Assembly (NCBI GenBank): GCA_910577765.1
Contig: CAJTOV010000002.1
Span: 25,249-89,248, forward strand
Direction of reading: 5' to 3'
Length of the DNA: 64,000 bases
DNA from: an uncultured Lachnospiraceae bacterium
GTDB lineage: Bacteria; Bacillota; Clostridia; Lachnospirales; Lachnospiraceae
The translations under genes were made by a program, and so were the position numbers. The notes below the pieces were generated by a model. The model was not told where the DNA came from. It searched no databases and saw nothing but the letters and a program-made list of their open reading frames with translations. Below, in pieces: positions 34,377-44,325 of the stretch; the first letter of the stretch is position 1; each line of letters opens with the position of its first letter.

Positions 34377-34419
34377 CAGACAGCAGATGCCGGCCGTGGA
34401 TTTTTAGGAGGATGGGATT

Positions 34420-35433
34420 ATGAACGAGAAGAAACAGAGCACCATGAAACGGCTTCTGGCCACCCGGGGAATGGGGGCTGTGCTGACAGCCTTTGCCGGA
34501 CTGATTATTATCTATATTGCTTTCGGTATCATTGACCGGAACGTGTTTTCCGGACAGAACGTAATGAACCTGCTGCGTTCCATGTCCAAGTACCTGCTGA
34601 TCGGTGTGGGACAGAGCTATCTGCTGATCACCGGCAACATTGACCTTTCCATCGGTTCCATGGTAGGTATGAGCGCCATGATTTCCGCCACCCTGATGAC
34701 CATGGGCATTACCCCGGTGGTAGCCATGATGGTGGCCATGATCTGCTGCCTGCTGTGCGGCGTAGTCAACGGCGTGCTGGTAGGCAAGTTCAAGCTGCCG
34801 CCCTTTATCGCTACCCTGGGAACCATGTTTGTGACCCGCGGCGCTGCCTACATGGTCAACAACAACCGCAACACCGACGCCATTGCCACAGGAATCGGCA
34901 AGGAGGCAGGGGACAGCTTCCAGAACTTCTTCTACTACGGGAAGACCTTTGGAATCTTCAATACCTTCTGGATTGCACTGATTCTGTTCCTGGTATTTTT
35001 CTTCCTGCTGTCCAAGACACGGACCGGCAGACACATTTATGCCATCGGTTCCAATGTGGATGCCGCCAAGCTGTCCGGCGTCAACGTGGTGTACACCACC
35101 ATCAAGGCGTACCTGGTCAGCGCGGTGTGTGCCTGCGTGGTAGGATTCATCCTCTGCGCCCAGGCCGGCATGGGCAACATGGAAGCCGGAAATATGTATG
35201 AGATGTACGGTGTGGCAGCAGGCGTAATCGGCGGAATCTCTCCCCTGGGAGGCACGGGACTGCTGCTGGGAACCTTTGCAGGTGCGGCAGTGTGGCAGAC
35301 CCTGGAGAACGGCCTCAACATGATCGGCGCCCAGGTAGGTATCCAGCGTCTGGTCATCGGTATTATCGTGGTGTTCTCGGTACTGCTGGATGTGGTGGTA
35401 CGGTCCGGAAGCTTTAAGAAGAAGGCCCAGTAA
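34420..35433 (+). CDS. RbsC-type ABC permease
   Basis: 337 aa with about ten hydrophobic helices. Landmark segments are QSYLLITGNIDLSIGSMVG (about 65-85), LPPFIATLGTMFVTRG and GVAAGVIGGISPLGGTG. Strong AGGAGG before the ATG. Forms the sugar channel with the ATPase upstream. Confidence 0.95.
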   Translation: MNEKKQSTMKRLLATRGMGAVLTAFAGLIIIYIAFGIIDRNVFSGQNVMNLLRSMSKYLLIGVGQSYLLITGNIDLSIGSMVGMSAMISATLMTMGITPVVAMMVAMICCLLCGVVNGVLVGKFKLPPFIATLGTMFVTRGAAYMVNNNRNTDAIATGIGKEAGDSFQNFFYYGKTFGIFNTFWIALILFLVFFFLLSKTRTGRHIYAIGSNVDAAKLSGVNVVYTTIKAYLVSAVCACVVGFILCAQAGMGNMEAGNMYEMYGVAAGVIGGISPLGGTGLLLGTFAGAAVWQTLENGLNMIGAQVGIQRLVIGIIVVFSVLLDVVVRSGSFKKKAQ

Positions 35434-35493
35434 ATAGGATATTTAGCCGCTGACAGGCGGTTATATATAGCAAAAAAGAAGGAGGATTATTTT

Positions 35494-36486
35494 ATGAAGA
35501 AAAGATTGTTTGCATTGTTAAGCTGTGTTGTGCTGGCAGCTTCATCCATTGCAGGATGCTCCGGCAGTAAGCCGGCAGAGACCCAGGCGGCGGCACCGGC
35601 AGAGACCACGGCAGCAGCCGGGGCGGAGACCACCAAGGCTCCGGAGGCAGCTCCGGCTTCCGGGGATACCAAGATTGCCCTGATTACCATGGACTCCATT
35701 GACCAGCACTGGGTAACCTTAAATGAAGGCGCCCAGAAGGCAGCCGGGGAGCTGGGTGTTACCGTGACCTTCATGTCCCCCAACACCAAGGATGACGCAC
35801 AGCAGATCGAGTGTGTGAACAATGCAGTGGCAGGCGGCTACAAGGCCATTATCGTGGCAGCCAACGGACCAGATGCCATTTCATCCGCTTTGAAGGAGGC
35901 GGCTTCCTCCGGCGTGAAGATCGTGTATGTAGACTCTCCGGCCAACGTGGACGCAGAGGCAACCTTCTCCACCGACAACGAGGCAGCCGGCAAGACCGCA
36001 GGCGAAGAGATGATCAAGGCCTTAGAGGCAGCAGGCGTGACCTCCGGCAAGATCGGTATTGTCAATGTCAACGCAGCCACGGATTCCACCGTAAAGCGTG
36101 AGAACGGCTTCCGTTCCGCATTTGAGGGCAAGGGCTATGAACTGATGGAGACCCAGTACGGCGAGGGCGACGCAGCCAAGTCCCAGACCATTGCAGAGAA
36201 CTATATTACCCAGGGTGTGGTAGGTATCTTCGGATGTAACGAAGGTTCCACCACCGGAACCGGCAATGCCATCAAGGCTTCCGGCAATTCCGCCATCATC
36301 GGCGTAGGCTTTGACAAGTCTGATGCCATTATGAACCTGATCAACGACGGCTTCCTGCTGTGCACCATGGCCCAGAACCCGGATGTTATGGGTGCAGAAG
36401 GTGTCAAGGCAGCCGTGGCAGCCCTGGAAGGACAGTCCCTGGGCGGCAAGGTGCAGGATACCGGCGTGTCTGTGCTGAAGAAATAA
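35494..36486 (+). CDS. RbsB-type sugar-binding lipoprotein
   Basis: 330 aa; lipobox SIAGCSGS near residue 24, a Thr/Ala/Glu linker to about 55, then a type-1 binding fold (KIALITMDSIDQHWVTL, IIVAANGPDAISSALKEA, IFGCNEGSTTGTGNA). GGAGG upstream. Spacing within the operon is tight (60 bp after the permease). Confidence 0.95.
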   Translation: MKKRLFALLSCVVLAASSIAGCSGSKPAETQAAAPAETTAAAGAETTKAPEAAPASGDTKIALITMDSIDQHWVTLNEGAQKAAGELGVTVTFMSPNTKDDAQQIECVNNAVAGGYKAIIVAANGPDAISSALKEAASSGVKIVYVDSPANVDAEATFSTDNEAAGKTAGEEMIKALEAAGVTSGKIGIVNVNAATDSTVKRENGFRSAFEGKGYELMETQYGEGDAAKSQTIAENYITQGVVGIFGCNEGSTTGTGNAIKASGNSAIIGVGFDKSDAIMNLINDGFLLCTMAQNPDVMGAEGVKAAVAALEGQSLGGKVQDTGVSVLKK

Positions 36487-36523
36487 ACAGGATTGTGAAA
36501 TTGTCGTGTAAGAGATAGAATAG

Positions 36524-36552
36524 TCCCAGGTGCATAGTCTGTGTGCCTGGGA
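36524..36552. other. Hairpin between binding-protein and isomerase genes
   Basis: TCCCAGG...CCTGGGA with an extended TGCA/TGTG neck. A weak T-tract follows. A stability hairpin 3' of the highly expressed binding-protein message is common in such operons and would lower readthrough into the isomerase gene. Confidence 0.5.
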
Positions 36553-36584
36553 TATTTGTAAAATAGTGAGGAGGATGAAGCATC

Positions 36585-37271
36585 ATGAAACGCAGCGAGA
36601 TTAACGCGGCCCTCAAAGAAATGGAGGCCATGGTAAAGGAGTACCGGTTTGCGGTTCCGCCGTTCTGTGATTTCACACCGGAAGAGTGGCAGGAAAAGGG
36701 CCATGACTACGATGAGATCCGGGACAATATGCTGGGCTGGGATATTACGGATTATGGTCTGGGGGATTTCAACAAGGTAGGATTTTCCCTGATCACCATC
36801 CGCAACGGCAATCTGAAAATGCCGGAGAAGTATACCAAGACCTATGCGGAGAAGCTTCTCTACATTAAGGAAGGCCAGTATTCACCCATGCATTTTCACT
36901 GGTCCAAGATGGAGGATATTATCAACCGGGGCGGCGGCAATGTGCTGATCCGTGTCTACAATTCCACCAGGGACGAGGATCTGGACAAGGAAAGCGATGT
37001 CCATGTCCATGTGGACGGCAGGGAGATGGTGGTTCCGGCAGGTACCCAGGTACGTCTGACCCCCGGCGAGAGCATTACCATCTACCCCTATCTGTACCAT
37101 GATTTTGAGGTGGAAGAGGGCGGCGGCCCGGTGCTTCTGGGGGAAGTAAGCCAGTGCAATGACGACAATACGGACAACCGTTTCTACGAGAAAATGGGCC
37201 GGTTCCCGGAGATCGAAGAGGATGAGCCGCCTTACCGGCTGCTGTGCAATGAGTATCCGGCGGCTGAATAA
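36585..37271 (+). CDS. D-lyxose (D-mannose) isomerase, cupin type
   Basis: 228 aa, the family length. The cupin metal site is visible as HFHWSKMEDI (two His and Glu, about residues 103-112) and the distal His in PYLYHDFEVEEGG. Interconverts D-lyxose and D-xylulose, or D-mannose and D-fructose. With the ROK kinase at the operon head this forms an uptake-isomerise-phosphorylate pathway. GAGGAGG upstream. Confidence 0.93.
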   Translation: MKRSEINAALKEMEAMVKEYRFAVPPFCDFTPEEWQEKGHDYDEIRDNMLGWDITDYGLGDFNKVGFSLITIRNGNLKMPEKYTKTYAEKLLYIKEGQYSPMHFHWSKMEDIINRGGGNVLIRVYNSTRDEDLDKESDVHVHVDGREMVVPAGTQVRLTPGESITIYPYLYHDFEVEEGGGPVLLGEVSQCNDDNTDNRFYEKMGRFPEIEEDEPPYRLLCNEYPAAE

Positions 37272-37310
37272 GCTTGTATGAGACAGAACATATTTCAATA
37301 AAGTAAAAAA

Positions 37311-37332
37311 GAGGGAGGCCAAGGCCTCCCTC
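37311..37332 (-). terminator. Intrinsic terminator
   Basis: GAGGGAGGCC/GGCCTCCCTC with a 2-nt loop. The T-tract (six Ts) follows on the minus strand, so it mainly ends the ATPase gene at 37363; it also lies just 39 bp after the isomerase stop and may stop both directions. Confidence 0.85.
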
Positions 37333-37362
37333 TAAGACATGGCAGCCGGGAAGCAGCAGCCA

Positions 37363-39050
37363 TTATGTCCCGGACATAATCCTGCATCCTTTTTCCAGAT
37401 TGCTGTAGTCCGGGTATTTCACTTCAATGACTATCCCGATGTTTTCATCTTCGATTTCCACCAGAATATCGCTGAAGCCGTCACCGGATTCCGCGTTGGA
37501 ACTTACGTCCCAGTCCTCCCGGTGGCTTAAAAGGCCCAGGAGGATGCCGTGATAGAAATTTTCTTTTTTATCCTTTCTTACACTGGTATCCCGGATGCTG
37601 ATGGTCTTTTTCAGATAGGCGGTAAACTGCCGCTGGGCTTCTTCGGCATTGCCTCTGGAAAATGCGTTGCAGAGTGCATCCAGTTTTGGCGTGTCCTTGC
37701 CGGCTTCCTCATGGAACCATTCCATTATCTGTTCGATAAAGATTTTTTTGATTTCCAGGTTTGGAATGGCCAGATGGAATATATCGCCGTCCGGTTTCCC
37801 CCGCTGGGTCAGGTACCCGGTGGTAAAGAGTACACTCCACATATGGTCAATATTTTTATACAGCTCCCGGTAGGTCAGCTCCTGAATCACCTTTTTATCA
37901 ATGGTTCCGCCATCCACCAGCTCTTCCAGCTCCCGCCGGGTAGTGGATTTTGCCATTCGGAGAAACCGGCGGATAATATCGTTTCCACTGGTGTTGATCC
38001 AGAAGGCTCTGGGCAGGGTATCTGGTTCGGATCTCAGGAGGTTTACATAGTTGATTACGTCCCAGGGACAGTATACATCCATGTCACCAAACTGGTAGCC
38101 GTCGTACCATTCCCGGATGATGCTGCATTTATCATCCAGATGATAGTACCCCAGCATAGCCCGTACCTCCTGGTCCATAAAACCAAAATGTTCATGAAAG
38201 CGTACATCGGTGATGGAGAGAACATTAAAATTATTAATCCCGGTAAAGATACTCTGGCATTGACTGCTTAGCGAGGTCCTTTCGAGCTTAGCAGGAAAGC
38301 CCACCTCGTCCACTTGGCGAGGTTCTTTCGAGCCTGGTGGCGATGGTGCATCATCCATTATGATCCGCAGGCACCCGGTCAGCAACGCGAAAAAAAGGGA
38401 AGGATTGGTTTTCAAAGCCTGCCCGAACAGATTCCGGATCAGGATAACCACCTCATCATAATACCCGGCCTGCTGGGCCTTATCCAGGGGCACATCATAT
38501 TCGTCAATCAGGATGATTACCTTCTGTCCAAAATGCTTATGCAGCAGTTTTGACAAGGTGTAGAGGCTGTTTTCCAGCGCCTCGTCCGGCATGAGAAAAG
38601 CCTGACGGCCGGTGGGGTCGATGGCGATCAGCTGTGCATACTGATCCTTCTCCGCGGCAGAAAGCCTGTGGCTTTCCAGCAGAAACTGGAACTGCATGGC
38701 TTCCGTGCCCATCATGAAGCGCAGCATGGCCCGGGCTCCTTCAAAGGTCCCGGAGCTTACCCCTTTTAAGGTAATGGAAATCACGGGGAATTTTCCCATA
38801 TACTGTTGACACAGCTGCCTGTCCCGGGCGATCTCAAGCCCTTCAAACAGCCGGGGATTACAGTCATAGGAGAAAAAATATTTCAACATGCTCATATTCA
38901 GAGATTTGCCGAACCGCCTGGGCCGCGTGAACAGATTGACCTCTCCCCAGTTCCCCAGCAGCTCCCGGATCAGACCTGTTTTGTCCACATAAAAAAATCC
39001 TCTGTACGGAGTTTTTCAAAATCATCAATGCCAATGGGAAGCTTTTTCAT
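37363..39050 (-). pseudogene. AAA-ATPase-like/PD-(D/E)XK gene with a 1-nt frameshift near its start
   Basis: The natural start is the ATG at 39050 (KKLPIGIDDFEKLRTEDFF), but within a run of seven Ts near 38991 one T is missing relative to the expected EDFFYVDKTG, so the first 20 codons are out of frame with the remaining 541. The rest is intact: FTRPRRFGKSLNM P-loop, VIILIDEYDVPL Walker B, LTGCLRI sensor, and C-terminal nuclease residues (GDGFSDILVEI, IVIEVKYPDY). Translation could restart at the GTG at 38988, a slippery T-run could restore the frame, or the gene may be dead. It also carries an in-frame repeat insertion. Confidence 0.8.
38254..38361. repeat. 108-bp in-frame repeat insertion within the ATPase gene
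   Basis: Between LTGCLRI and SIFTG, where relatives have about three residues (SKE, as in the 7335-9026 gene), this gene has 36 codons. The insert holds two 20-bp direct repeats differing at two bases (38267-38286 and 38313-38332), 46 bp apart start to start. Length is a multiple of three and no stop is introduced, as with protein-coding palindromic elements of Rickettsia. Confidence 0.75.
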
Positions 39051-39156
39051 TGTACGCAAAATGTTCTCCTTTCAAAGCATGATTGGTACTTTAAGGGTAC
39101 CATACAGTCTGTCCAATTTCAAGGCAGGATTTTTGTATGCTTTCAGTTCCTGTTTC

Positions 39157-39852
39157 CCCATGGATGAGATCTACGGACTCCACAATACCATTGCCCACAG
39201 GGCAGGAACCGTAGGCATCTGCAAAGGCGGCTTCTGCTCCAGCGAGGACAATTTCCGGATTGTAATCCATGGCCGTGGCGGTCATGCCTCTTCCCCGGAG
39301 AAAACCGTAGACCCTCTGGTGATCGCTGCCCAGATCATTCTGGCTTTGCAGACCATCCCTTCCCGCAGCGCGCCGGCCAGCCAGCCGGTGGTGGTCTCCT
39401 GCACGGAGCTGTTCACCGACGGCGCCCACAATGCCATTCCCAGCAATGTGACCATTCTGGGAGACTGCCGCAGCTATGCCCGGGAAATGCAGGAGCTCAT
39501 CGAGAACCGGATGCATGATATTGTGGAGGGAATCTGCAAAGCAGGTGGTGCGGCCTTTGAGTTTTCCTATACCCACGAATTTGCACCCACCGTAAACTGG
39601 GACGCCCAGGTGGACGCGGTGGTCCAGGCAGCCTCCCACCTGCTGGGCGAAGACCATGTGGACAGCAGCTGTGCACCCTTTATGGCATCCGAGGATTTCG
39701 GCGTATTTCTGGAAAAGGTGCCGGGGGCATTTTTCTTCCTGGGAAGCGGAGTGGGGGATTCGGAAAAGGATTTCCCGTTACATAATGCCGTTTCCGGCAG
39801 ATACCACGTTCTGGAGGATGGCTGCCATGCCGTCCTTCGGAAGAAGGGCTGA
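39157..39852 (+). pseudogene. M20 amidohydrolase (hippurate hydrolase-like), 3' remnant
   Basis: The frame from about 39157 (MDEIYGLHN) covers only the C-terminal 60 percent of an M20 peptidase: the dimerisation domain (RIVIHGRGGHASSPEKTVDP) and the C-terminal metal-ligand region with ASEDFG. The N-terminal half with the first metal ligands is missing; upstream sequence is antisense to the ATPase gene. Probably cut when the ATPase gene was inserted. Confidence 0.8.
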
Positions 39853-39878
39853 CGGTTGTCGGTTTTTCTGTTTCCGCC

Positions 39879-41480
39879 CTATACCACCGCCTCAATGAGA
39901 ACCTTATCCCCCAGCACCACTTCCTTTACCCCGGTCTCCTTCTTCTTGTTAAAATTAAAGCTGAGCATATACCCCTTTTTCAGATGAAAATAGTCCAGAT
40001 AATCGGCAAGCTGCTGTTCCCCCCGCTCATGATAAGCGTTCCCCCGCCATATCTTCATCTCGATAATATTCCGCTCCCCATGGTAATCAATGACCAGGTC
40101 CATGCGCTCGTTATTCCGGGTACGGGGCTCCACACTACAGCTTCCCACGCCGTTGATAATCGGTTTCAGAAACAGCATAAAATACCTGCGGCCCTCATCC
40201 TCAAGAAATGTTTCATCCCGGTTCCCATAGAGATAATCAAAAGTCTCCACAAATTTTTCCAGAACCAGCCGGACATTTAAGTGTCCACTGGCAATAAACT
40301 GATTTTTCAGGCGGGAGCCCTCGGTGTAGATATCACTGTTCTGCTCCTTGTAGTCCAGCAGGTACCGGTTATACAGACGGGATTCAAAAATCCGGTTTGC
40401 AATCCGGACCGAGGAATTCTGGACCTTCACAAATCCGAACATCTGTGCATTCCGTACCGCAGGGTTGTCCGCATTATAAGCAATTCTCTGTCCCTGGAAA
40501 AGAAGCCGTGAAATGACGGCATCCAGCTCCGGATACTGGTTCAATTTGTTTGCCAGGGAATCAAACAGGGCATTGGTGTCCTCCAGAAGCATATTGACAG
40601 CCGTCAGAAATCCGGCCCTTGTCCAGGCGGATGATTTGTCCGGAAATGCTTCTCTGCCGGAAACTCTCTTATCCATAAACCAGCACAGCCGCGATACTAA
40701 ATATGGGTAACCGGATGTATAGTCATAAATCATTTCTGACAATTGCCGGATATCCATACCCGTGTGGCAGTCAGCCTCATACTCTTTCAGCATATCCGCG
40801 ATATTTTCTACAGAGAAACTCATATTCACCAGGAAATCAGCCGCAATATTCCACGGACTATTCTCCCTGTGCTCCCCGTCGGGACGGATCTTCCGCTTCA
40901 TACTGCGGATGTCATAAACTCCTGCCAGAATCACAGACTGGAATGTGGGCACCAGGTCCCGGTCCAGATAATCCGCCCGCAGCTGTGCGAGAAAATCCAG
41001 GAATGTCTGGTTGTTTGCGGCTGTATCCGCTTCATCAATCATCAGCACCAGAGGCCTGTCCGACTGGCCGCACCACTTATGAAAGCAGTCGAAAAGCTCT
41101 GCCATCCGCACCTCCTGGCCGGGAGGACCGCAATGGTCTGCAAGCCGGCTAAATGCCTTCTGTATCTCATCCGGCACGTCACCCAAAAGGGAGATCCGTC
41201 TGAGGATTTCTCTGGACAGCCCATTGACAAAGGAGGATTCGGTCTCAAAATCCGCAGAACTCATTCTCTGGAAATCCAGGCTGATCACCAGATAGTGGTT
41301 TTTCAGATAATCGGCAAGAGCCCGCAGGGTGGTAGTCTTTCCATACTGCCGCGCCCGGTTAATGGAAAAATAGTCGCCGGCGTCGATCATTTGGCGGATT
41401 TCCTCCAGTCTGGAATGGAGCGGTACCATATAGTGCCTGGCCGGGGTGCAGGCGCCGGTTATATTGAAGGTTTTTGCCAT
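39879..41480 (-). CDS. AAA-like ATPase with C-terminal nuclease-like domain
   Basis: About 533 aa from the ATG at 41480 (AAGGGGGG 11 nt upstream). P-loop NRARQYGKTTTL near residue 43, Walker B LVLMIDEADTA near 145, and a C-terminal ERMDLVIDYHG...NIIEMKIW, a PD-(D/E)XK pattern (Asp, then E-x-K). Architecture parallels the other ATPase/nuclease genes here but the ATPase is of a different subfamily (AAA_35-like). Function unknown; sits alone between a peptidase remnant and the DUF4432 operon. Confidence 0.8.
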   Translation of the reverse strand: MAKTFNITGACTPARHYMVPLHSRLEEIRQMIDAGDYFSINRARQYGKTTTLRALADYLKNHYLVISLDFQRMSSADFETESSFVNGLSREILRRISLLGDVPDEIQKAFSRLADHCGPPGQEVRMAELFDCFHKWCGQSDRPLVLMIDEADTAANNQTFLDFLAQLRADYLDRDLVPTFQSVILAGVYDIRSMKRKIRPDGEHRENSPWNIAADFLVNMSFSVENIADMLKEYEADCHTGMDIRQLSEMIYDYTSGYPYLVSRLCWFMDKRVSGREAFPDKSSAWTRAGFLTAVNMLLEDTNALFDSLANKLNQYPELDAVISRLLFQGQRIAYNADNPAVRNAQMFGFVKVQNSSVRIANRIFESRLYNRYLLDYKEQNSDIYTEGSRLKNQFIASGHLNVRLVLEKFVETFDYLYGNRDETFLEDEGRRYFMLFLKPIINGVGSCSVEPRTRNNERMDLVIDYHGERNIIEMKIWRGNAYHERGEQQLADYLDYFHLKKGYMLSFNFNKKKETGVKEVVLGDKVLIEAVV

Positions 41481-41629
41481 TGGTTTCAATCCCCCCTTAT
41501 TCATGACGTTATAATTAAAGGTTACCATATGACCCAGTTCATTTCAAGGAGAAAGGTTGCATTCCCCCAGGATTTATACTACACTAGTTACAACTCACAT
41601 AAATACGTTCTGGAACAAGGGGGAGATAC

Positions 41630-42724
41630 ATGATGAACACCAATAACCACACATCCGGAGAAAAGCAGCGCCTTCTCTCCTTATGCGGCAGCATGGAACA
41701 GATTGCAGGGGTCCGGCCTGTCCGGTACCAGGACGGACGGGCCGCAGGCCTGGGAGGCGCCCTGGTCTGGAACGGTCCTCTGGAGACCATGCTGATGCTG
41801 GACAAATGCCTGGACCCGGCATGGCTGCGGTACAAAGGCATCAATCTGGGCATTCTCACCAAACCGGGACTCCAGGGAAGGAATCCCTATGACACCGCAG
41901 GGGAGGAAGCGGTCCGCTCCATCATGGGCGGCGCCATGTTTACCTGCGGTCTGGGCAATATCCACGGCCACCGGCAGGTGGACGGCACAGAGCATCCCAC
42001 CCACGGACGCATCCGTACAACCCCGGCAGAGAAGGTGGGCATGGACGCCTGGTTTGAAGGAGACACATACCGGGTCCGGGTCACCGGGGAGATGCGGGAG
42101 GCCAGGATTTTCGGAGAGAATCTGGTGCTGAGACGGAGCGTGGAATGTCTGTGGGGAAAGGAACCAGGGCAGCTTCCTGCCCGTCCCTCCTGCCAGTTAA
42201 TCTTCCGGGACCGGATCGAGAACCAGGGCTTTGAGCCCCAGCCCCTGTGCATGCTCTACCACTGCAACGCCGGTTACCCACTTCTGGAGCCTGGGACCCG
42301 GCTGATCCTGCCGGACAGGACCTGCACCCCCAGGGATGAGGATGCCCGCCGGGGCATGGATACCCGGAACCTTATGGGAGAACCCCAGGCAGGAGCCCCG
42401 GAGCAGGTATTCCAGCATACCATGGCCGCGGACCCGGAAGGCTGGACTTTCGGCGCCTTTGTCAATGACCGGCTGGGACTGGCCCTGGCCATCCACTGGA
42501 ACGTAAACCAGATGCCCCTGCTGACCCAGTGGAAAAGCAGCGCCGCAGGGGACTATGCCATGGCCCTGGAACCGGCCAGCTGCGGCTTTGAAGGAAGAGC
42601 CGGAGCCACCCGGATTCTGGAACCCTTTGAGACCCATGTCAATGAACTCCGGTTCTGTATCTATGAGGGGGCCGGGGAAATTGCGGCTCTTGAGACGCAG
42701 GAGCGGCAGCTTAGGGAATCATGA
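41630..42724 (+). CDS. DUF4432 aldose-1-epimerase-like protein
   Basis: 364 aa, beta-rich. Features of the galactose-mutarotase fold: LGNIHGHRQVDG (about 105) and MLYHCNAGYPLLEPG (about 205) with conserved histidines, then a C-terminal EPFETHVNELRF. DUF4432 members are linked with sugar and sugar-acid use. Its stop overlaps the YesM start (ATGA), so epimerase, kinase and regulator form one operon; it probably acts on the same ligand taken up by the TRAP system. Confidence 0.82.
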   Translation: MMNTNNHTSGEKQRLLSLCGSMEQIAGVRPVRYQDGRAAGLGGALVWNGPLETMLMLDKCLDPAWLRYKGINLGILTKPGLQGRNPYDTAGEEAVRSIMGGAMFTCGLGNIHGHRQVDGTEHPTHGRIRTTPAEKVGMDAWFEGDTYRVRVTGEMREARIFGENLVLRRSVECLWGKEPGQLPARPSCQLIFRDRIENQGFEPQPLCMLYHCNAGYPLLEPGTRLILPDRTCTPRDEDARRGMDTRNLMGEPQAGAPEQVFQHTMAADPEGWTFGAFVNDRLGLALAIHWNVNQMPLLTQWKSSAAGDYAMALEPASCGFEGRAGATRILEPFETHVNELRFCIYEGAGEIAALETQERQLRES

Positions 42725-44325
42725 GACAGTACTACCGGGACCTGCCGGTGAAGCTTAAGCTGGTTGCCATTTTTCTGGCAGTGATTCTGGCTAATCTGTG
42801 TGCCAGTCTCTTTTACCAGAGGGAGATGCGGAGACTGGCGGCATTTTACAATGCCACCCAGGAGGAGCATTACCGCATCAATAAGATTTCCGTGTCCCTG
42901 AAGGATGCCAAGAACTTTCTGGATGATTATTATACCAATGGCACCGAGGCGGCAGTGCCGGAGTATGAGCAGAAGAAGCAGGAGGTCCAGACCCTGGTGG
43001 GCCAGCTTAACAACCGGCGGGACAACCCGGAAGAGTGGTACATGATCCACGCCATCACCAATTCTTCCCAGGTATTTTTTGAAAAATGCGACAGTACGGT
43101 GGACCGCATCCGCCAGAGGGAGGACCGTATCTATATTGAGTATTATAAGGCAGAGAATATTCTGGGCTACCTGGGAGGATATATCAACCAGTATCTGAAT
43201 GTGATTCTGGAGGAGGACAGCAAGGAATACACGGTGCTGGAGAACCATGCCGCCAGTATGGAGACCATGACAAGGGTATTCCTGATGTGCAGCGTGGCAG
43301 TGAGCCTTCTGGCGGCTTTAAATCTGTCGGAATCCGTGGCCGGACCTTTGCGGGAGCTGGCAAAATACTCCCGGGAAATATCCGGGGGCAATTTTGATAT
43401 CCAGGATGTGGCGGTCCGCAGCCGGGACGAGGTAGGGGAGCTGGCGGCAGCTTTTAATGGAATGAAGGAGAATATCCGGCATCTGATCCAGGATCTTAAC
43501 CAGAAATCCCAGGTAGAGGCCAGGCTCCACCAGCAGGAGCTGAAAAATATCCGCATGGACGAGCTTTTGCGGGAATCCCAGCTTCTGGCACTCCAGTCCC
43601 AGATCAGTCCCCATTTTCTGTTTAATACCCTGAATTCCATTTCCCGGTCCGCCCAGTACGGCACTCCCCAGGTGACCACGGCCCTGATCCGCAATCTGGC
43701 TGACCTGTTCCGGTACAATCTGGATCATTTTAACCGGCTGTCCACGGTAGGGGACGAGGTGGATATTGTGGAGAAATATATCTATATCCAGACCCACCGG
43801 TTCGGTGACCGGATCTGTTACAGGGCCCGGGTCCAGGAAACCTGCCGGGAAGTGCTGATTCCCAGCATGACCTTGCAGCCCCTGGTGGAAAACGCGATTA
43901 TCCACGGCATCGAGAACCTGGAATCCGGCGGGGAGATTCTCACGGATATCCGTATCCGGAAGACACATGTGCGGATTCGGATCTGTGACAATGGCGCCGG
44001 AATCACCCGGGAACAGCTGCAGAAAATCCGGGAAGGAAAAAGCGGAAAACGGACAGGACACACCACGGGAATCGGGGTGTCCAACATTACCACCCGGATC
44101 AGTCTCTATCCGGGCGGAAGCCTGGGGCTGTATTCCAGCCCCCGGTACGGGACCATCGTACAGATTCTGTTTCCCCTAAAGCCCGGAGGTCTGGCGGCCC
44201 CGGAACCCTTGGCAGGGGGCCCAGGCCCGGCCCCCCTGGCAGCAGGAGCAGGCCCGGAGCTTCCGGCAGCGGCCGCAGGCCCGGCCCCGGTTTCCCCGCC
44301 TTGCCCAGATTGGAGGATAAGATGA
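42721..44325 (+). CDS. YesM-type sensor histidine kinase with external sensor
   Basis: 534 aa. Membrane helix near residues 13-31, an extracellular helical sensor of about 150 aa, a second helix near 185-200, HAMP, then the His box SPHFLFNTLNSISRSA (near residue 300) and an ATPase domain (PLVENAIIHGIE, RICDNGAGI). The last 40 residues are a low-complexity Gly/Ala/Pro tail. Paired with the AraC-type regulator that overlaps its stop. Confidence 0.94.
   Translation: MRQYYRDLPVKLKLVAIFLAVILANLCASLFYQREMRRLAAFYNATQEEHYRINKISVSLKDAKNFLDDYYTNGTEAAVPEYEQKKQEVQTLVGQLNNRRDNPEEWYMIHAITNSSQVFFEKCDSTVDRIRQREDRIYIEYYKAENILGYLGGYINQYLNVILEEDSKEYTVLENHAASMETMTRVFLMCSVAVSLLAALNLSESVAGPLRELAKYSREISGGNFDIQDVAVRSRDEVGELAAAFNGMKENIRHLIQDLNQKSQVEARLHQQELKNIRMDELLRESQLLALQSQISPHFLFNTLNSISRSAQYGTPQVTTALIRNLADLFRYNLDHFNRLSTVGDEVDIVEKYIYIQTHRFGDRICYRARVQETCREVLIPSMTLQPLVENAIIHGIENLESGGEILTDIRIRKTHVRIRICDNGAGITREQLQKIREGKSGKRTGHTTGIGVSNITTRISLYPGGSLGLYSSPRYGTIVQILFPLKPGGLAAPEPLAGGPGPAPLAAGAGPELPAAAAGPAPVSPPCPDWRIR

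Noticed and set aside
38806..39156. Plus-strand extension of the M20 peptidase frame
   Set aside because: Only the part after about 39157 has peptidase homology; the rest is antisense to the ATPase gene, so it was not counted as coding.
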